This document shows positions 45,107 through 53,261 of a stretch of 64,000 bases of DNA, piece by piece. This DNA is from Dehalococcoidia bacterium (GTDB taxonomy: Bacteria; Chloroflexota; Dehalococcoidia; DSTF01; WHTK01). Positions within the stretch are counted from its first letter, which is position 1; the number at the start of each line of letters is the position of its first letter. The notes below the pieces were generated by a model that worked only from the letters and a program-made list of their open reading frames with translations, was not told the origin of the DNA and did not search any database. Both the position numbers and the translations under genes were made by a program. The stretch is taken from contig WHTK01000014.1 of the NCBI GenBank assembly GCA_009377745.1, positions 1-64,000 on the forward strand, written 5' to 3'.

Positions 45107-45811
45107 CTACTTAGCTACTGCAAGGGCACGCCTCCTTCGATAATCATCGAGGTCGATCACCGGCGAGAGTGGCGTCGCCTCGTACTCGGTGGCAACCACG
45201 AGGAGCTCGAGGGCGTTACGGCCGTCCTGAGGGAAGGTCGCGATGCCCAGACGAGGTGTGAAGGCCTCCAGCTCCGCCTTCAGCTTTTCGAGAAGCCGCT
45301 CTGCTTCATCCCTATCGGTATTCGGCAGATAGATCGCGAGCTCGTCTTCATGCAGGCAGCCTGGGAAGTCGGCCGGACGCAGCGCCTCGTTTGCGATGCG
45401 CGCCAGCCGCTGCCGCAGCCTGTCGCTGAGAAGAGTCACGAGGCCGGTTGAGGCCAACGGGATTTTTACGGCAATGACCGAAGTCGGACGATCGTGACGC
45501 CGCGCCTGTTCGATCTCCGCATCCAACCGCAGGAGAAAGTACCAGCGCCGGTACCAGCCCGTGGTCTGGTCCAGCAGCATTGACAGGGACTGGCGCAGGT
45601 CAGGGCGCATGGCGTCTGACCTGGCAAGGATGCCGCGGTACTGACTGCTGCGGGGGGCGTGGACGGCGGTCACGAGGCGACCCCAGCCGATCGTCGTTGC
45701 GCCGTCTGGACGGCGGCGCCGCGAGAAATGGCCGCTGATGGTAGATGCCGCTCGAGCACTTTGAGAGTGCGTCGCTTCTTCGGGTTCAAAACTGGTAGTT
45801 GCATTGTTCAA
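45107..45811 (-). CDS. Degenerate GGDEF-domain protein
   Basis: A 234-residue protein. After a basic, low-complexity N-terminus (~70 residues), it carries a GGDEF fold: TGWYRRWYFLLRLDAEIEQA, then the active-site turn as LHEDELAIYLP and a final LGIATFPQDG. The G-G-D-E-F signature is replaced by L-H-E-D-E-L, so cyclase activity is unlikely. It may bind GTP or c-di-GMP or act as a scaffold. The start is uncertain: TTG 45811 lies one base after GGAGG, too close. The same GGAGG is better spaced for an out-of-frame ATG (45802) whose 44-codon frame overlaps this N-terminus. Confidence 0.6.
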   Translation of the reverse strand: MNNATTSFEPEEATHSQSARAASTISGHFSRRRRPDGATTIGWGRLVTAVHAPRSSQYRGILARSDAMRPDLRQSLSMLLDQTTGWYRRWYFLLRLDAEIEQARRHDRPTSVIAVKIPLASTGLVTLLSDRLRQRLARIANEALRPADFPGCLHEDELAIYLPNTDRDEAERLLEKLKAELEAFTPRLGIATFPQDGRNALELLVVATEYEATPLSPVIDLDDYRRRRALAVAK

Positions 45812-45859
45812 ACCTCCAGAAGGCGGGGCGGGCGCAGGCCCACCCCGCCGTAATTTCGT

Positions 45860-48190
45860 TTAACCCTTCCGCGCGCGGACCAGACATGTGAGTGTCAGGA
45901 GCGTGAGAAGAGTAAGGATGAGAGCAAGGACGTTGGTGTAGGAAGCGGAAGCTTCCCGGTTGAACGGAGTCACGCCCAGCAGACCACCGTCGCCGGCCTG
46001 AGCCGGGACGAAGGCGCCGCGCGTAGCCTCGATGGGAGCCGCCGGCGGCAGCGGGAACTGCGTGAAGCCAACGGGCGCGCCGATGGCGGTGTTGAACGAG
46101 GAGCCGCCGTCAGAGCCGTTGGCTCCGCCGTTGCCGCCGCCGTTGCCGGTGTCGTCGCCGGTGTCGTCGCCGTCGTCGTCGCTGTCGTCGTCGCCTGAGG
46201 CTGAGCTACAGCCGGAGCCGAGTTCGAGTTGGACGTCCTCATAGCCGAGGCAGAGGTCGAGAATCGGGTCGATCAGGCTGCCGGGTCCGACAACCGGGCC
46301 GAGCAGGTCGTTGATGGTGCAGTTGAGGTCGAGCAGGCCGCAGTCAGGGTCCTGGTTGCAGCCGGCGCCGAGCTCGGAGTCGACGTCGAGCGGGTCAACG
46401 CCAAGGCAGAGGTCCAACGGGTCAACAAACGGTGTGATGACGTTATCAAGAAGCGGCAGGTTGCCGAAGAGGTCGCCCAGAAGAGAACCGCTGTCATCGT
46501 CATCGCCGTCGTCGTCGAGGACGCCGCCGAGGAGGTCGCCGGAGTTACCGCCCAGGCCGCCGACCAGAGAGTCGTCGCCCAGAAGGTCGCCCACAGCGCC
46601 CGGGATGAAGCCGTCGAGCAGGTTCTCCTCGTCCTCATCGAGGACGCCGCCGAGCAAGTCGCCTTCGTTACCAACGAGGCTGCCGACCAGCGAATTATCG
46701 CCGAGGAGGTCTTCCAGGAGCGAATCCTGGTCGCCTTCACCGTCCTCGTCACCGCCACCGACAATGCCGTTGAGCGGGCCGAAAAGGTCGTCGCCACCGC
46801 CAATTACTGGCAGCCCGGCGAGGAGATCGCCATCCTGGCCGTCACCATCGCCGTCGTCGTCGAGGACGCCGCCGAGGAGGTCGCCGGAGTTACCGGCCAG
46901 GCCGCCGACCAGAGAGTCGTCGCCCAGAAGGTCGCCCACAGCGCCCGGGATGAAGCCGTCGAGCAGGTTCTCCTCGTCCTCATCGAGGACGCCGCCGAGC
47001 AAGTCGCCTTCGTTACCAACGAGGCTGCCGACCAGCGAATTATCGCCGAGGAGGTCTTCCAGGAGCGAATCCTGGTCGCCTTCACCGTCCTCGTCACCGC
47101 CACCGACAATGCCGTTGAGCGGGCCGAAAAGGTCGTCGCCACCGCCAATTACTGGCAGCCCGGCGAGGAGATCGCCATCCTGGCCGTCACCATCGCCGTC
47201 GTCGTCGAGGACGCCGCCGAGGAGGTCGCCGGAGTTACCGGCCAGGCCGCCGACCAGAGAGTCGTCGCCCAGAAGGTCGCCCACAGCGCCCGGGATGAAG
47301 CCGTCGAGCAGGTTCTCCTCGTCCTCATCGAGGACGCCGCCGAGCAAGTCGCCTTCGTTGCCGACGAGGCCGCCGACCAGCGATTCATCGCCGAGGAGGT
47401 CTTCGAGGAGCGAGTCCTGGCCGCCTTCGCCGTCCTCGTCACCGCCACCGACAATGCCGTTGAGCGGGCCGAGGAGGCCGGCGCCGCCGTCGAGATCCGG
47501 CAGGACGCCGGTCTTCTCGTCCAGGCCTACCGGTAGCGCGTCGGTAAGGGTGTCGATCAGGTCAGGCTCACAGTTCAGAGCCTGGCAGACCGGCTCATCG
47601 TCGTCGCCCAGGATGCGCGTCAAGTCATCCAGGGTTTCGTCGATGAGGCTTACGGGGTTGCTGTCATCGTCGTCGTCGCCCAGGATGCCCGTCACGTCAT
47701 CCAGGACGCCTCCGGCCATGTTCGAGGTATCATCGTCATCGCCGAGGATATCCCCGACGATGCCCGTGACCTCTTCGACAAGGTCGCCGTCTTCATCGTC
47801 GTCACCCGTGACCTTGTCCAGGGTGTCTTCGAGAAGGCTGCTGTCGTCGTCATCGTCATCAACGATGTCCTTGACGATGTTTTCCGCTTCCTGCGGGACC
47901 GAATCCTCGTCTTCATCTTCGCCGTCATCGAGGATGCCTGTCGCATCATCGAGGCCGTCGTCGAGAAGGCCGCTGGTCTCGTCCTCGTCGTCATCGTCGA
48001 GGACCTTGGTCACCTCTTTGACAACGTTGCCGACTACGGAATTACCGTCGTCTTCATCGTCATCGCCCAGGATCCGGTCGAGCAGGCCGCCGTCGGCTGA
48101 GGCCGAGGTTGGGAGGCTGATTACGCCTCCGAAACCCAGGACCAGAGCAGCCAGCAGACCCACAAATCTCAGTGGTAAATGCTTTGCCAA
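45860..48190 (-). CDS. Large acidic repeat protein, exported and membrane-anchored
   Basis: A 776-residue protein with a signal peptide (LLAALVLGFGGVISLP), then ~150 residues built of Asp/Glu clusters between hydrophobic LLDD-type units. Three near-identical copies of a 115-residue repeat follow (345 bp each), with recurring LFGPLNGIVGGGDEDGEG, GDLLGG and DDDGDGDG motifs. There is a Cys-containing linker and a C-terminal membrane segment (VLALILTLLTLLTLTCLV) with a basic tail. The Asp-rich loops suggest calcium binding and a surface adhesin or matrix role (inference). The start is TTG 48190, with GGAGG about five bases before it. The upstream neighbour on the same strand is another repeat-built exported protein. 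Confidence 0.75.
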   Translation of the reverse strand: MAKHLPLRFVGLLAALVLGFGGVISLPTSASADGGLLDRILGDDDEDDGNSVVGNVVKEVTKVLDDDDEDETSGLLDDGLDDATGILDDGEDEDEDSVPQEAENIVKDIVDDDDDDSSLLEDTLDKVTGDDDEDGDLVEEVTGIVGDILGDDDDTSNMAGGVLDDVTGILGDDDDDSNPVSLIDETLDDLTRILGDDDEPVCQALNCEPDLIDTLTDALPVGLDEKTGVLPDLDGGAGLLGPLNGIVGGGDEDGEGGQDSLLEDLLGDESLVGGLVGNEGDLLGGVLDEDEENLLDGFIPGAVGDLLGDDSLVGGLAGNSGDLLGGVLDDDGDGDGQDGDLLAGLPVIGGGDDLFGPLNGIVGGGDEDGEGDQDSLLEDLLGDNSLVGSLVGNEGDLLGGVLDEDEENLLDGFIPGAVGDLLGDDSLVGGLAGNSGDLLGGVLDDDGDGDGQDGDLLAGLPVIGGGDDLFGPLNGIVGGGDEDGEGDQDSLLEDLLGDNSLVGSLVGNEGDLLGGVLDEDEENLLDGFIPGAVGDLLGDDSLVGGLGGNSGDLLGGVLDDDGDDDDSGSLLGDLFGNLPLLDNVITPFVDPLDLCLGVDPLDVDSELGAGCNQDPDCGLLDLNCTINDLLGPVVGPGSLIDPILDLCLGYEDVQLELGSGCSSASGDDDSDDDGDDTGDDTGNGGGNGGANGSDGGSSFNTAIGAPVGFTQFPLPPAAPIEATRGAFVPAQAGDGGLLGVTPFNREASASYTNVLALILTLLTLLTLTCLVRARKG
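46505..47480. repeat. 345-bp tandem repeat, three copies
   Basis: The sequence beginning GCCGTCGTCGTCGAGGACG recurs at 46505, 46850 and 47195, exactly 345 bases apart. The two full downstream copies are nearly identical at DNA level, which points to recent amplification or ongoing homogenisation. 345 is divisible by three, so copy number can change without a frameshift. Confidence 0.9.
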
Positions 48191-48309
48191 GTGTTCCTCC
48201 TCTCCGCACGCGTTGTGCGGTGGACTACGGATGGATCCGTTGTCAGACCTGCCGGGGATGGCAGGTAGCCGTAGCTCGGCGTGACGGGCCGATTACGGCT
48301 GAGGAGGAC

Positions 48310-49785
48310 TTAGATAGGGGGTATTACGGGACGGGTTTGCCAGGTACGAGGCGATGCCTCGGTGAAGGCGAGTTTGAGGAAGAAGCCCAGGGCGAGCAGG
48401 GCCATGAAGAGGGCCGGCAGGTTGGCTGCAGGCGAATCGAAGCGGTCGGGGGTGCTGATGCCACGCGACAGGAGTGTAAGCAGCTGCTCGGAGACAGCCT
48501 GGCTCGTGCTGCTCGTGGGCGCCGGCGATTTCTCCACGGGCGCCGCCGGGGGCAAGACCGTCGCAAGCCCGATGCTCCCCGCGGCCATGCCATAGGCGGC
48601 CCCGGTGGCGGGGACGGGCGCGCCCAGAGTGCCGACCGTCCCCGGCAGACCAACCTCGGTAAAGGTGATCAGATCGGGGGCCGCGCCATCGCCGATGCTC
48701 TCGGAGGAACGAGCGACACCTGGCCGCAGCGCGACGGGGCTGCCGGGAAGCGGCGGGTCGACGGGCGGCGCCGTTACAGCCGGCGGTGGCGGCTGTGCAG
48801 GGTCGATAACCGGCGGAATAACGTAGATGATCGGGTCAAGGATCGGCGGGATGATATCGATGATCGGGTCCACCACCGGGTCGATGACCTCGATGATGGG
48901 GTCAACGACCGGCTGAATCACCTCGACGATCGGGTCCAGTACCGGCTCCAGAGTCTCAAGGATGGGGTCGAGGACCGGGACGAGGACGTCGTTGATCACC
49001 GGCTCCAGGGTCTGGAGGACGGGGTCGAGAGCCGGGACGACGACGCCGTTGATCACCGGCTCCAGGGTCTGTAGGACAGGGTCGAGAGCCGGGACGACGA
49101 CGCCGTTGATTACCGGTTCGAGAGTCTGGAGGACAGGGTCGAGAGCCGGGACGACGCCGCCGTTGATCACCGGTTCGAGAGTCTGTAGGACAGGGTCGAG
49201 GGCCGGCGCCACAACGTCATTAACCACGGGTCCAACGGTGTCGAGGACGGGCTTGAGGGCCGGTACAACGACATCGTTGACTACCGGCGCGACGGTCTGG
49301 TTGAGTGGCTGAGTCAGGTCCTCAACCGTCTGATTGAGCGGCTCCGTGATCTCGTTGACCGTCTGATTGAGCGGCCGAGTCACGCTGTCCAGCGTCGAAC
49401 CAAGGTTAGAGGTAGTCTCGTTAAGAGTGCTCACTGGGCCGCCGATTGACGGCGCATCGGCCGCCGGCTTGTTCAGAGATTCGGCAACGTTACTGGTCGT
49501 ATTGCCCAACGACTCGCCGGTCTTCTTGACGGTCTCATTGAGAGGCTTCGTGACCTCTTCCACGGTCTCGTTAACGGACTTAGTGACCTTCTCGACGGTC
49601 TCGTTAACCGGCTTCGTCAGGTTCTTGACCGTATCGTTGACTGGCTTTGTGACAGTCTCGACCGTCTTGTTGATTTGCTTGGTGAGGTCATCGAGGGGGC
49701 CGGCGGCGTGGACAGCAGGGACTATCGCGAACTGAGCGAGGATGCCCAGCGCCAGAGCAAACGCGATAAGAGTGTTCCGGCCCAA
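48310..49785 (-). CDS. Proline/valine-rich repeat protein, exported and membrane-anchored
   Basis: A 491-residue protein with a signal peptide (LIAFALALGILAQFAIVPAVHA). The N-terminal third has ~11-residue heptad-like repeats (NETVEKVTK, NETVEEVTK), possibly a coiled coil or fibre. The middle has at least four 19-residue repeats containing VVPALDPVLQTLEPVI (57 bp each), followed by shorter VDPIIEVI-type units. A Pro-rich stretch and a C-terminal membrane segment (FMALLALGFFLKLAF) end the protein. I chose TTG 49785 with AGGAG six bases upstream. It lies just upstream of the acidic repeat protein, and both look like surface fibres from one locus. Confidence 0.75.
   Translation of the reverse strand: MGRNTLIAFALALGILAQFAIVPAVHAAGPLDDLTKQINKTVETVTKPVNDTVKNLTKPVNETVEKVTKSVNETVEEVTKPLNETVKKTGESLGNTTSNVAESLNKPAADAPSIGGPVSTLNETTSNLGSTLDSVTRPLNQTVNEITEPLNQTVEDLTQPLNQTVAPVVNDVVVPALKPVLDTVGPVVNDVVAPALDPVLQTLEPVINGGVVPALDPVLQTLEPVINGVVVPALDPVLQTLEPVINGVVVPALDPVLQTLEPVINDVLVPVLDPILETLEPVLDPIVEVIQPVVDPIIEVIDPVVDPIIDIIPPILDPIIYVIPPVIDPAQPPPPAVTAPPVDPPLPGSPVALRPGVARSSESIGDGAAPDLITFTEVGLPGTVGTLGAPVPATGAAYGMAAGSIGLATVLPPAAPVEKSPAPTSSTSQAVSEQLLTLLSRGISTPDRFDSPAANLPALFMALLALGFFLKLAFTEASPRTWQTRPVIPPI
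48935..49220. repeat. 57-bp tandem repeat inside the proline-rich protein gene
   Basis: The GTTGATCACC-type phrase recurs at 48991, 49048, 49105 and 49162, exactly 57 bases apart, with small differences between copies. The period is a whole number of codons. Confidence 0.85.
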
Positions 49786-49938
49786 GCCCTTCTCCTGCCC
49801 GAGGCACAATGAGACTGCTAGCCGAAGATCCCAGGAGGCGCTGAGGAACCTATCTCTTCACTTATCGGCAGGGAGGATGGAGATCTGTTGGGGTCTGGCA
49901 AAGAAAATTTTCGAAGTTAGGCGGCAGGTGGATGTAGC

Positions 49939-50187
49939 ATGGACGCCGTGGATGGTCGAACCTTGAGATCCAATAATGAGGGGCGAGGACGCGGGCTCGA
50001 CCAGAGTCCCGAGCTTGAGTCAGGGGCATCTGGTGAACTACCTCGACGCCGCATCCTGAGGTGTCCACGGTGCAACAAGGCGACGATCGAAGAAGAGAGC
50101 TGGGGCGAGCGCGACCCGGCGACCGGCCTTCTGTACCCTGACCCGCGTCTGTTCTGCACGACCTGCCGGTGGGTGCAGCCGAGATAA
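49939..50187 (+). CDS. Small zinc-ribbon protein, 82 residues
   Basis: An N-terminal polar half is followed by a four-cysteine ribbon: RCPRCNK and, about 30 residues later, FCTTCRW (C-x2-C ... C-x2-C). Between them are charged residues and a GLLYPDPR turn. This is a typical zinc-binding knuckle pair seen in small nucleic-acid-associated proteins. GGTGG lies seven bases before ATG 49939. The gene is divergent from the repeat-protein locus and convergent with the tmRNA gene. Its function is unknown. Confidence 0.55.
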   Translation: MDAVDGRTLRSNNEGRGRGLDQSPELESGASGELPRRRILRCPRCNKATIEEESWGERDPATGLLYPDPRLFCTTCRWVQPR

Positions 50188-50392
50188 CGGGGGAGAGACA
50201 ACGGCCGGCGCTGACTACGGCACAGCAATTCGACGGCGTAGGACTACTGACTATGGTATCGGCGCTACACCGGCTCGGCGGCGATGATTCCGGCGCCTTC
50301 GATCAGGGCATGCTGCAAACGTGAGGTAAAGGAAGAGCCGCCCGGCACCGCCTGCTTACGCTGGACGAGCAAGAGCGGCTCCAAGTTTGAAG

Positions 50393-50740
50393 TGGTGGAG
50401 ACGGGGGAGAATTGAACTCCCCGTCCAGAGGAAGAGCGTCAGGGATTTACTACAAGCTTAGCCGGGCATTTATCTCGCCTGGCCGCGCGCCGCCCAGCAG
50501 GCTCGCGTCCGGCACCGCCGGTTGTCTTAGGCGTCGCTACCGGCGTAACGATGCAGCACCCCGACATTGCGTCGCTGACTCCTCACCCATCGGGGTGAGA
50601 TGAGGGTCAACGTCGAGGCCTTGTTAGGCCGCGAGGGCGAGTTCTTTTTCGCCAGTTACATTGGTGCCACTGATTAACGAGGTATGGCGCCTCGGCTTGC
50701 AATCCGGGTCCACCGTTCCCTGTCGAAACCTGTCGTCCCC
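50393..50740 (-). ncRNA. ssrA: tmRNA (ssrA) with encoded tag GEKELALAA
   Basis: About 348 nt. The 5' end GGGGACGACAGG and the 3' end CGTCTCCACCA form the tRNA-Ala-like acceptor, with G3-U70 (the alanine identity pair) present in the pairing GGGGACG/CGTCTCC. The TTCAATTC T-loop is near the 3' end. The tag reading frame (50653 down to 50624) resumes after TAACT and encodes GEKELALAA, then TAA. tmRNA rescues stalled ribosomes and marks the product for proteolysis, consistent with the ALAA ending. Possible promoter: TATACT (about 50757-50752) upstream on this strand, without a convincing -35. Confidence 0.92.
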
Positions 50741-50766
50741 GTACATATTAAGTATAACCGATTGGC

Positions 50767-51162
50767 TCAGCCGGCGGCGGTGTCGTTCTGCCAGACGCCG
50801 AAGGAATTGCCGTCGGGGTCGGCCAGAAGGGAGAACCAGCCCATGCCGGGGACGGGAGTCTTCTCCATCACGACTTTGGCGCCGAGTGCCCTGGCTTTGT
50901 TGGTGTACTCATCGACTGACTCGACATCGACGTAATTGACGGGGGTTTGATCGGGCATCTGGCGACGGTAGAGGCCGCCGTTTATGTAGCCTGACTCTTT
51001 CGGCGCGCCCTGCTCGTCGACAGGGCCGCTCATGACGAACCAGTACTCGGACTCGCCAACTGACATCTTGTCGATCTGCCAGCCGAAGAGCTGACGGTAG
51101 AAATCGGCTACTTTGTCGGGGTCGGTTGCCGGGATCTCGAAGTGGACTACACCATGCGCCAT
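50767..51162 (-). CDS. Glyoxalase/VOC-family protein
   Basis: A 131-residue vicinal-oxygen-chelate fold protein. HFEIPATDPDKVADFYRQLFGW opens with the metal-ligand His and the characteristic FYRQLFGW helix. The second half has WFSLLADPDGNSFGVWQ. These two beta-alpha-beta units match single-chain VOC proteins of unknown substrate. GGAG precedes ATG 51162. It lies directly upstream of ssrA on the same strand, only 27 bases from the tmRNA 5' end, so the tmRNA promoter must overlap its 3' end. Confidence 0.78.
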   Translation of the reverse strand: MAHGVVHFEIPATDPDKVADFYRQLFGWQIDKMSVGESEYWFVMSGPVDEQGAPKESGYINGGLYRRQMPDQTPVNYVDVESVDEYTNKARALGAKVVMEKTPVPGMGWFSLLADPDGNSFGVWQNDTAAG

Positions 51163-51269
51163 GTTGGTACTCCTTCCTGAATGGGATCATTATCCAGGTG
51201 ATTGTGACGTGGCGAGCGCCGAACTTCTAAATGTTCCGTTAAGGAATGGCGACAGGCTAATCTGCTGCC

Positions 51270-51734
51270 GTGACAGATTCTGAGGTAATCCTGATCAAGA
51301 CTGCCAGCGAGATGGCGCAGGCCCTGGAAGTTCGCCGCGCCGTGTTCATCGACGAGCAGGATGTGCCGGAAGATTTGGAGATCGACGAGTACGACGGCGA
51401 CCCAGCGCTGATCGGTACGGCGCTGCATGTGCTGGCGAGCCAGGACGGCGAGCCGGTGGCAACGGGGCGCCTGCTGTTGGAGGCCGAACACGGCTATGCA
51501 CACATCGGCCGGGTAGCGGTGATGAAGCAGCACCGGCGCAGGGGCCACGGCACGGCCGTGATGGAAGCGCTGCACGAGCTCGCGAGGGAGCGTGGCTTCG
51601 AGGGGATCACGCTGGCGGCGCAGCTGCACGCGATCGGTTTCTACGAGCGCCTCGGCTACACGGTGCGGAGCGATGTGTTTCTCGACGCGGGCATAGAGCA
51701 CCGCTGGATGGACCTGTCGCTGGCCTTGACGTGA
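51270..51734 (+). CDS. GNAT-family N-acetyltransferase
   Basis: A 154-residue acetyltransferase. The acetyl-CoA loop is in VMKQHRRRGHGTAVME (Q/RxxGxG/A type), with the preceding strand IGRVAV and the closing FYERLGYTV. The opening EVRRAVFIDEQDVPEDLEID resembles ElaA/YjcF-type proteins. The acceptor is unknown. The start is GTG 51270. No operon partner precedes it; the MFS genes follow after about 90 bases. Confidence 0.8.
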   Translation: MTDSEVILIKTASEMAQALEVRRAVFIDEQDVPEDLEIDEYDGDPALIGTALHVLASQDGEPVATGRLLLEAEHGYAHIGRVAVMKQHRRRGHGTAVMEALHELARERGFEGITLAAQLHAIGFYERLGYTVRSDVFLDAGIEHRWMDLSLALT

Positions 51735-51757
51735 AGGTCTGCTAGAATGGCCATCGC

Positions 51758-51826
51758 ATGAGTCCCAAACCCGCGTCTTCTGGCGATCCTGCACTCGGGC
51801 GCCGCCTCACCGGAGACGCTGCTTGA
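51758..51826 (+). CDS. Possible leader peptide (22 codons) before the MFS gene
   Basis: ATG 51758 opens a 22-codon frame (MSPKPASSGDPALG...). Its TGA (51824-51826) overlaps the TTG start of the MFS gene (TTGA). A TAGAAT nine bases upstream could make it near-leaderless. The phrase TCTTCTGGCGATCC recurs at the start of the MFS gene, so this may be a duplicated, decayed copy of that N-terminus. Confidence 0.3.
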   Translation: MSPKPASSGDPALGRRLTGDAA

Positions 51827-53148
51827 GCGACTCTTCTGGCGATCCGGCGGTCCCTCCCAGACACGACCCGCTAGCCGCACTACGACAGGTCAGTTTCCTG
51901 CTCTACACGAGTAGCCGCGGGTTGTCCGTCGTCGGCCTCACGTCCCTTAACGCTGTCATAGCCTGGCAGGTATATGAAATCTCCGGCTCAGCGCTGAACC
52001 TGGGATTGCTGGGGCTGGCGCAGTTCATCCCGGCGCTCAGCGTCAGCCTGATCGGCGGGGCGACGGCTGATACCTACAACCGGCGCAACATCATCCTCAT
52101 CGCCCAGTGTGTGCCGCTAACCTGCGCTTCGATCCTCTGCGTCGCAACGCTGGGCGACTGGGTGCGCCTGGAGCTGATCTACGGGCTGGTGCTGTTCATC
52201 GGCATGGCCAACGCTTTCGAGGCGCCGGCGCGGGCGGCCTTGCTGCCGGCCATCGTCAGGCCGGAGACGTTCGCTAACGCGGTCACGGTGAGCTCGACGA
52301 TCCAGTCATTCTGCGCCGTGTCGGGGCCGGCGCTGGCGGGCGGCATCATCGCCCTGGCGGGTGTGGGTGCGGGCTTCCTTGCCTACATTTGCTTTGCGCT
52401 CTCATCGATGCTGGTCTTGTCCTTCTTAAAGGTGAGGGCCGCGAACTCGGGTGGCGGCAAAGTGAGCCTGGCGATGGTGCGCGAGGGTATCCGTTTTGTC
52501 CGTAGCCAGCAGGTGATCCTGGGAGCGATGTCGCTGGACATGTTCGCGGTCGTCTTCGGCGGCGCGACGGCGCTGCTGCCGGTCTACGCCTCGGACATCC
52601 TTGAAGTTGGCCCGGCCGGCTACGGCATCCTCCAGGGCTCCTTCTACGGTGGCGCTTTCCTGACATCGCTGTTCCTGGTGTTCCGGCCGGCTATCGACCG
52701 GACGGGGCGGGCGTTGCTGATCGCCGTGGCTCTGTTCAGCATCGCGACGATTGCCTTCGGATTGTCGCGTGACTTCTACCTGTCGCTGGCCATCTACGTC
52801 GTGATCGGCGCGTTGGACCGGGTCAGCGTGGTCATGCGCCAGACGACGATTCAGCTGGCAACGCCGGATGAGCTGCGAGGCCGGGTTAGCGCTGTCAACC
52901 AGTCTTTCATCGGCGCATCCAATCAGATCGGGGCGATGGAATCCGGCTTTGTGGCGGCGCTGACCAGCGCGACCTTCGCGGTCGTCAGTGGTGGCGCGGC
53001 GGCTCTGGCGGTGACGGGGCTGATCCGGACGCGGCTGCCGTTGCTCTACAACTACCGCGTCTCGACCGCGGTGGGTTCCATGAGGCAGCCGGTCACGTCG
53101 ATTGCGGCTGTACCGCCGCAAGAGCAGCCGGCGAGCAGCAGTCCCTAG
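51823..53148 (+). CDS. MFS transporter (EntS-like)
   Basis: A 441-residue protein with about 12 hydrophobic segments and a polar C-terminal tail. It shows the enterobactin-exporter-type MFS pattern: LAALRQVSFLLYTSSRGLSVVG, IGGATADTYNRRNIILIAQ (loop 2-3), then a middle segment FEAPARAALLPAIVRPETFANAV that is characteristic of this family. Substrate is unknown; exporters of this type move small lipophilic molecules. The start is TTG 51823, overlapping the leader frame. A close paralogue follows at 53262, showing local duplication. Confidence 0.8.
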   Translation: MSDSSGDPAVPPRHDPLAALRQVSFLLYTSSRGLSVVGLTSLNAVIAWQVYEISGSALNLGLLGLAQFIPALSVSLIGGATADTYNRRNIILIAQCVPLTCASILCVATLGDWVRLELIYGLVLFIGMANAFEAPARAALLPAIVRPETFANAVTVSSTIQSFCAVSGPALAGGIIALAGVGAGFLAYICFALSSMLVLSFLKVRAANSGGGKVSLAMVREGIRFVRSQQVILGAMSLDMFAVVFGGATALLPVYASDILEVGPAGYGILQGSFYGGAFLTSLFLVFRPAIDRTGRALLIAVALFSIATIAFGLSRDFYLSLAIYVVIGALDRVSVVMRQTTIQLATPDELRGRVSAVNQSFIGASNQIGAMESGFVAALTSATFAVVSGGAAALAVTGLIRTRLPLLYNYRVSTAVGSMRQPVTSIAAVPPQEQPASSSP

Positions 53149-53261
53149 GCTCAGAGAGACGAGGGTAGTTGAGAATGATGCAGTTGTATGTCTAGCACAG
53201 GAAGACGAACGCCGGCGGAGCGCGCTGGCGAGAGCATCGAGGCGCCTGACGAGGCAGGCTC

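Noticed and set aside
46229..48284. Long plus-strand open frames (435 and 657 codons) opposite the acidic repeat protein
   Set aside because: They are shadows of the 345-bp repeats and Asp-rich codons. The Ser/Arg/Pro composition, lack of a ribosome site and the signal peptide on the other strand favour the minus-strand gene.
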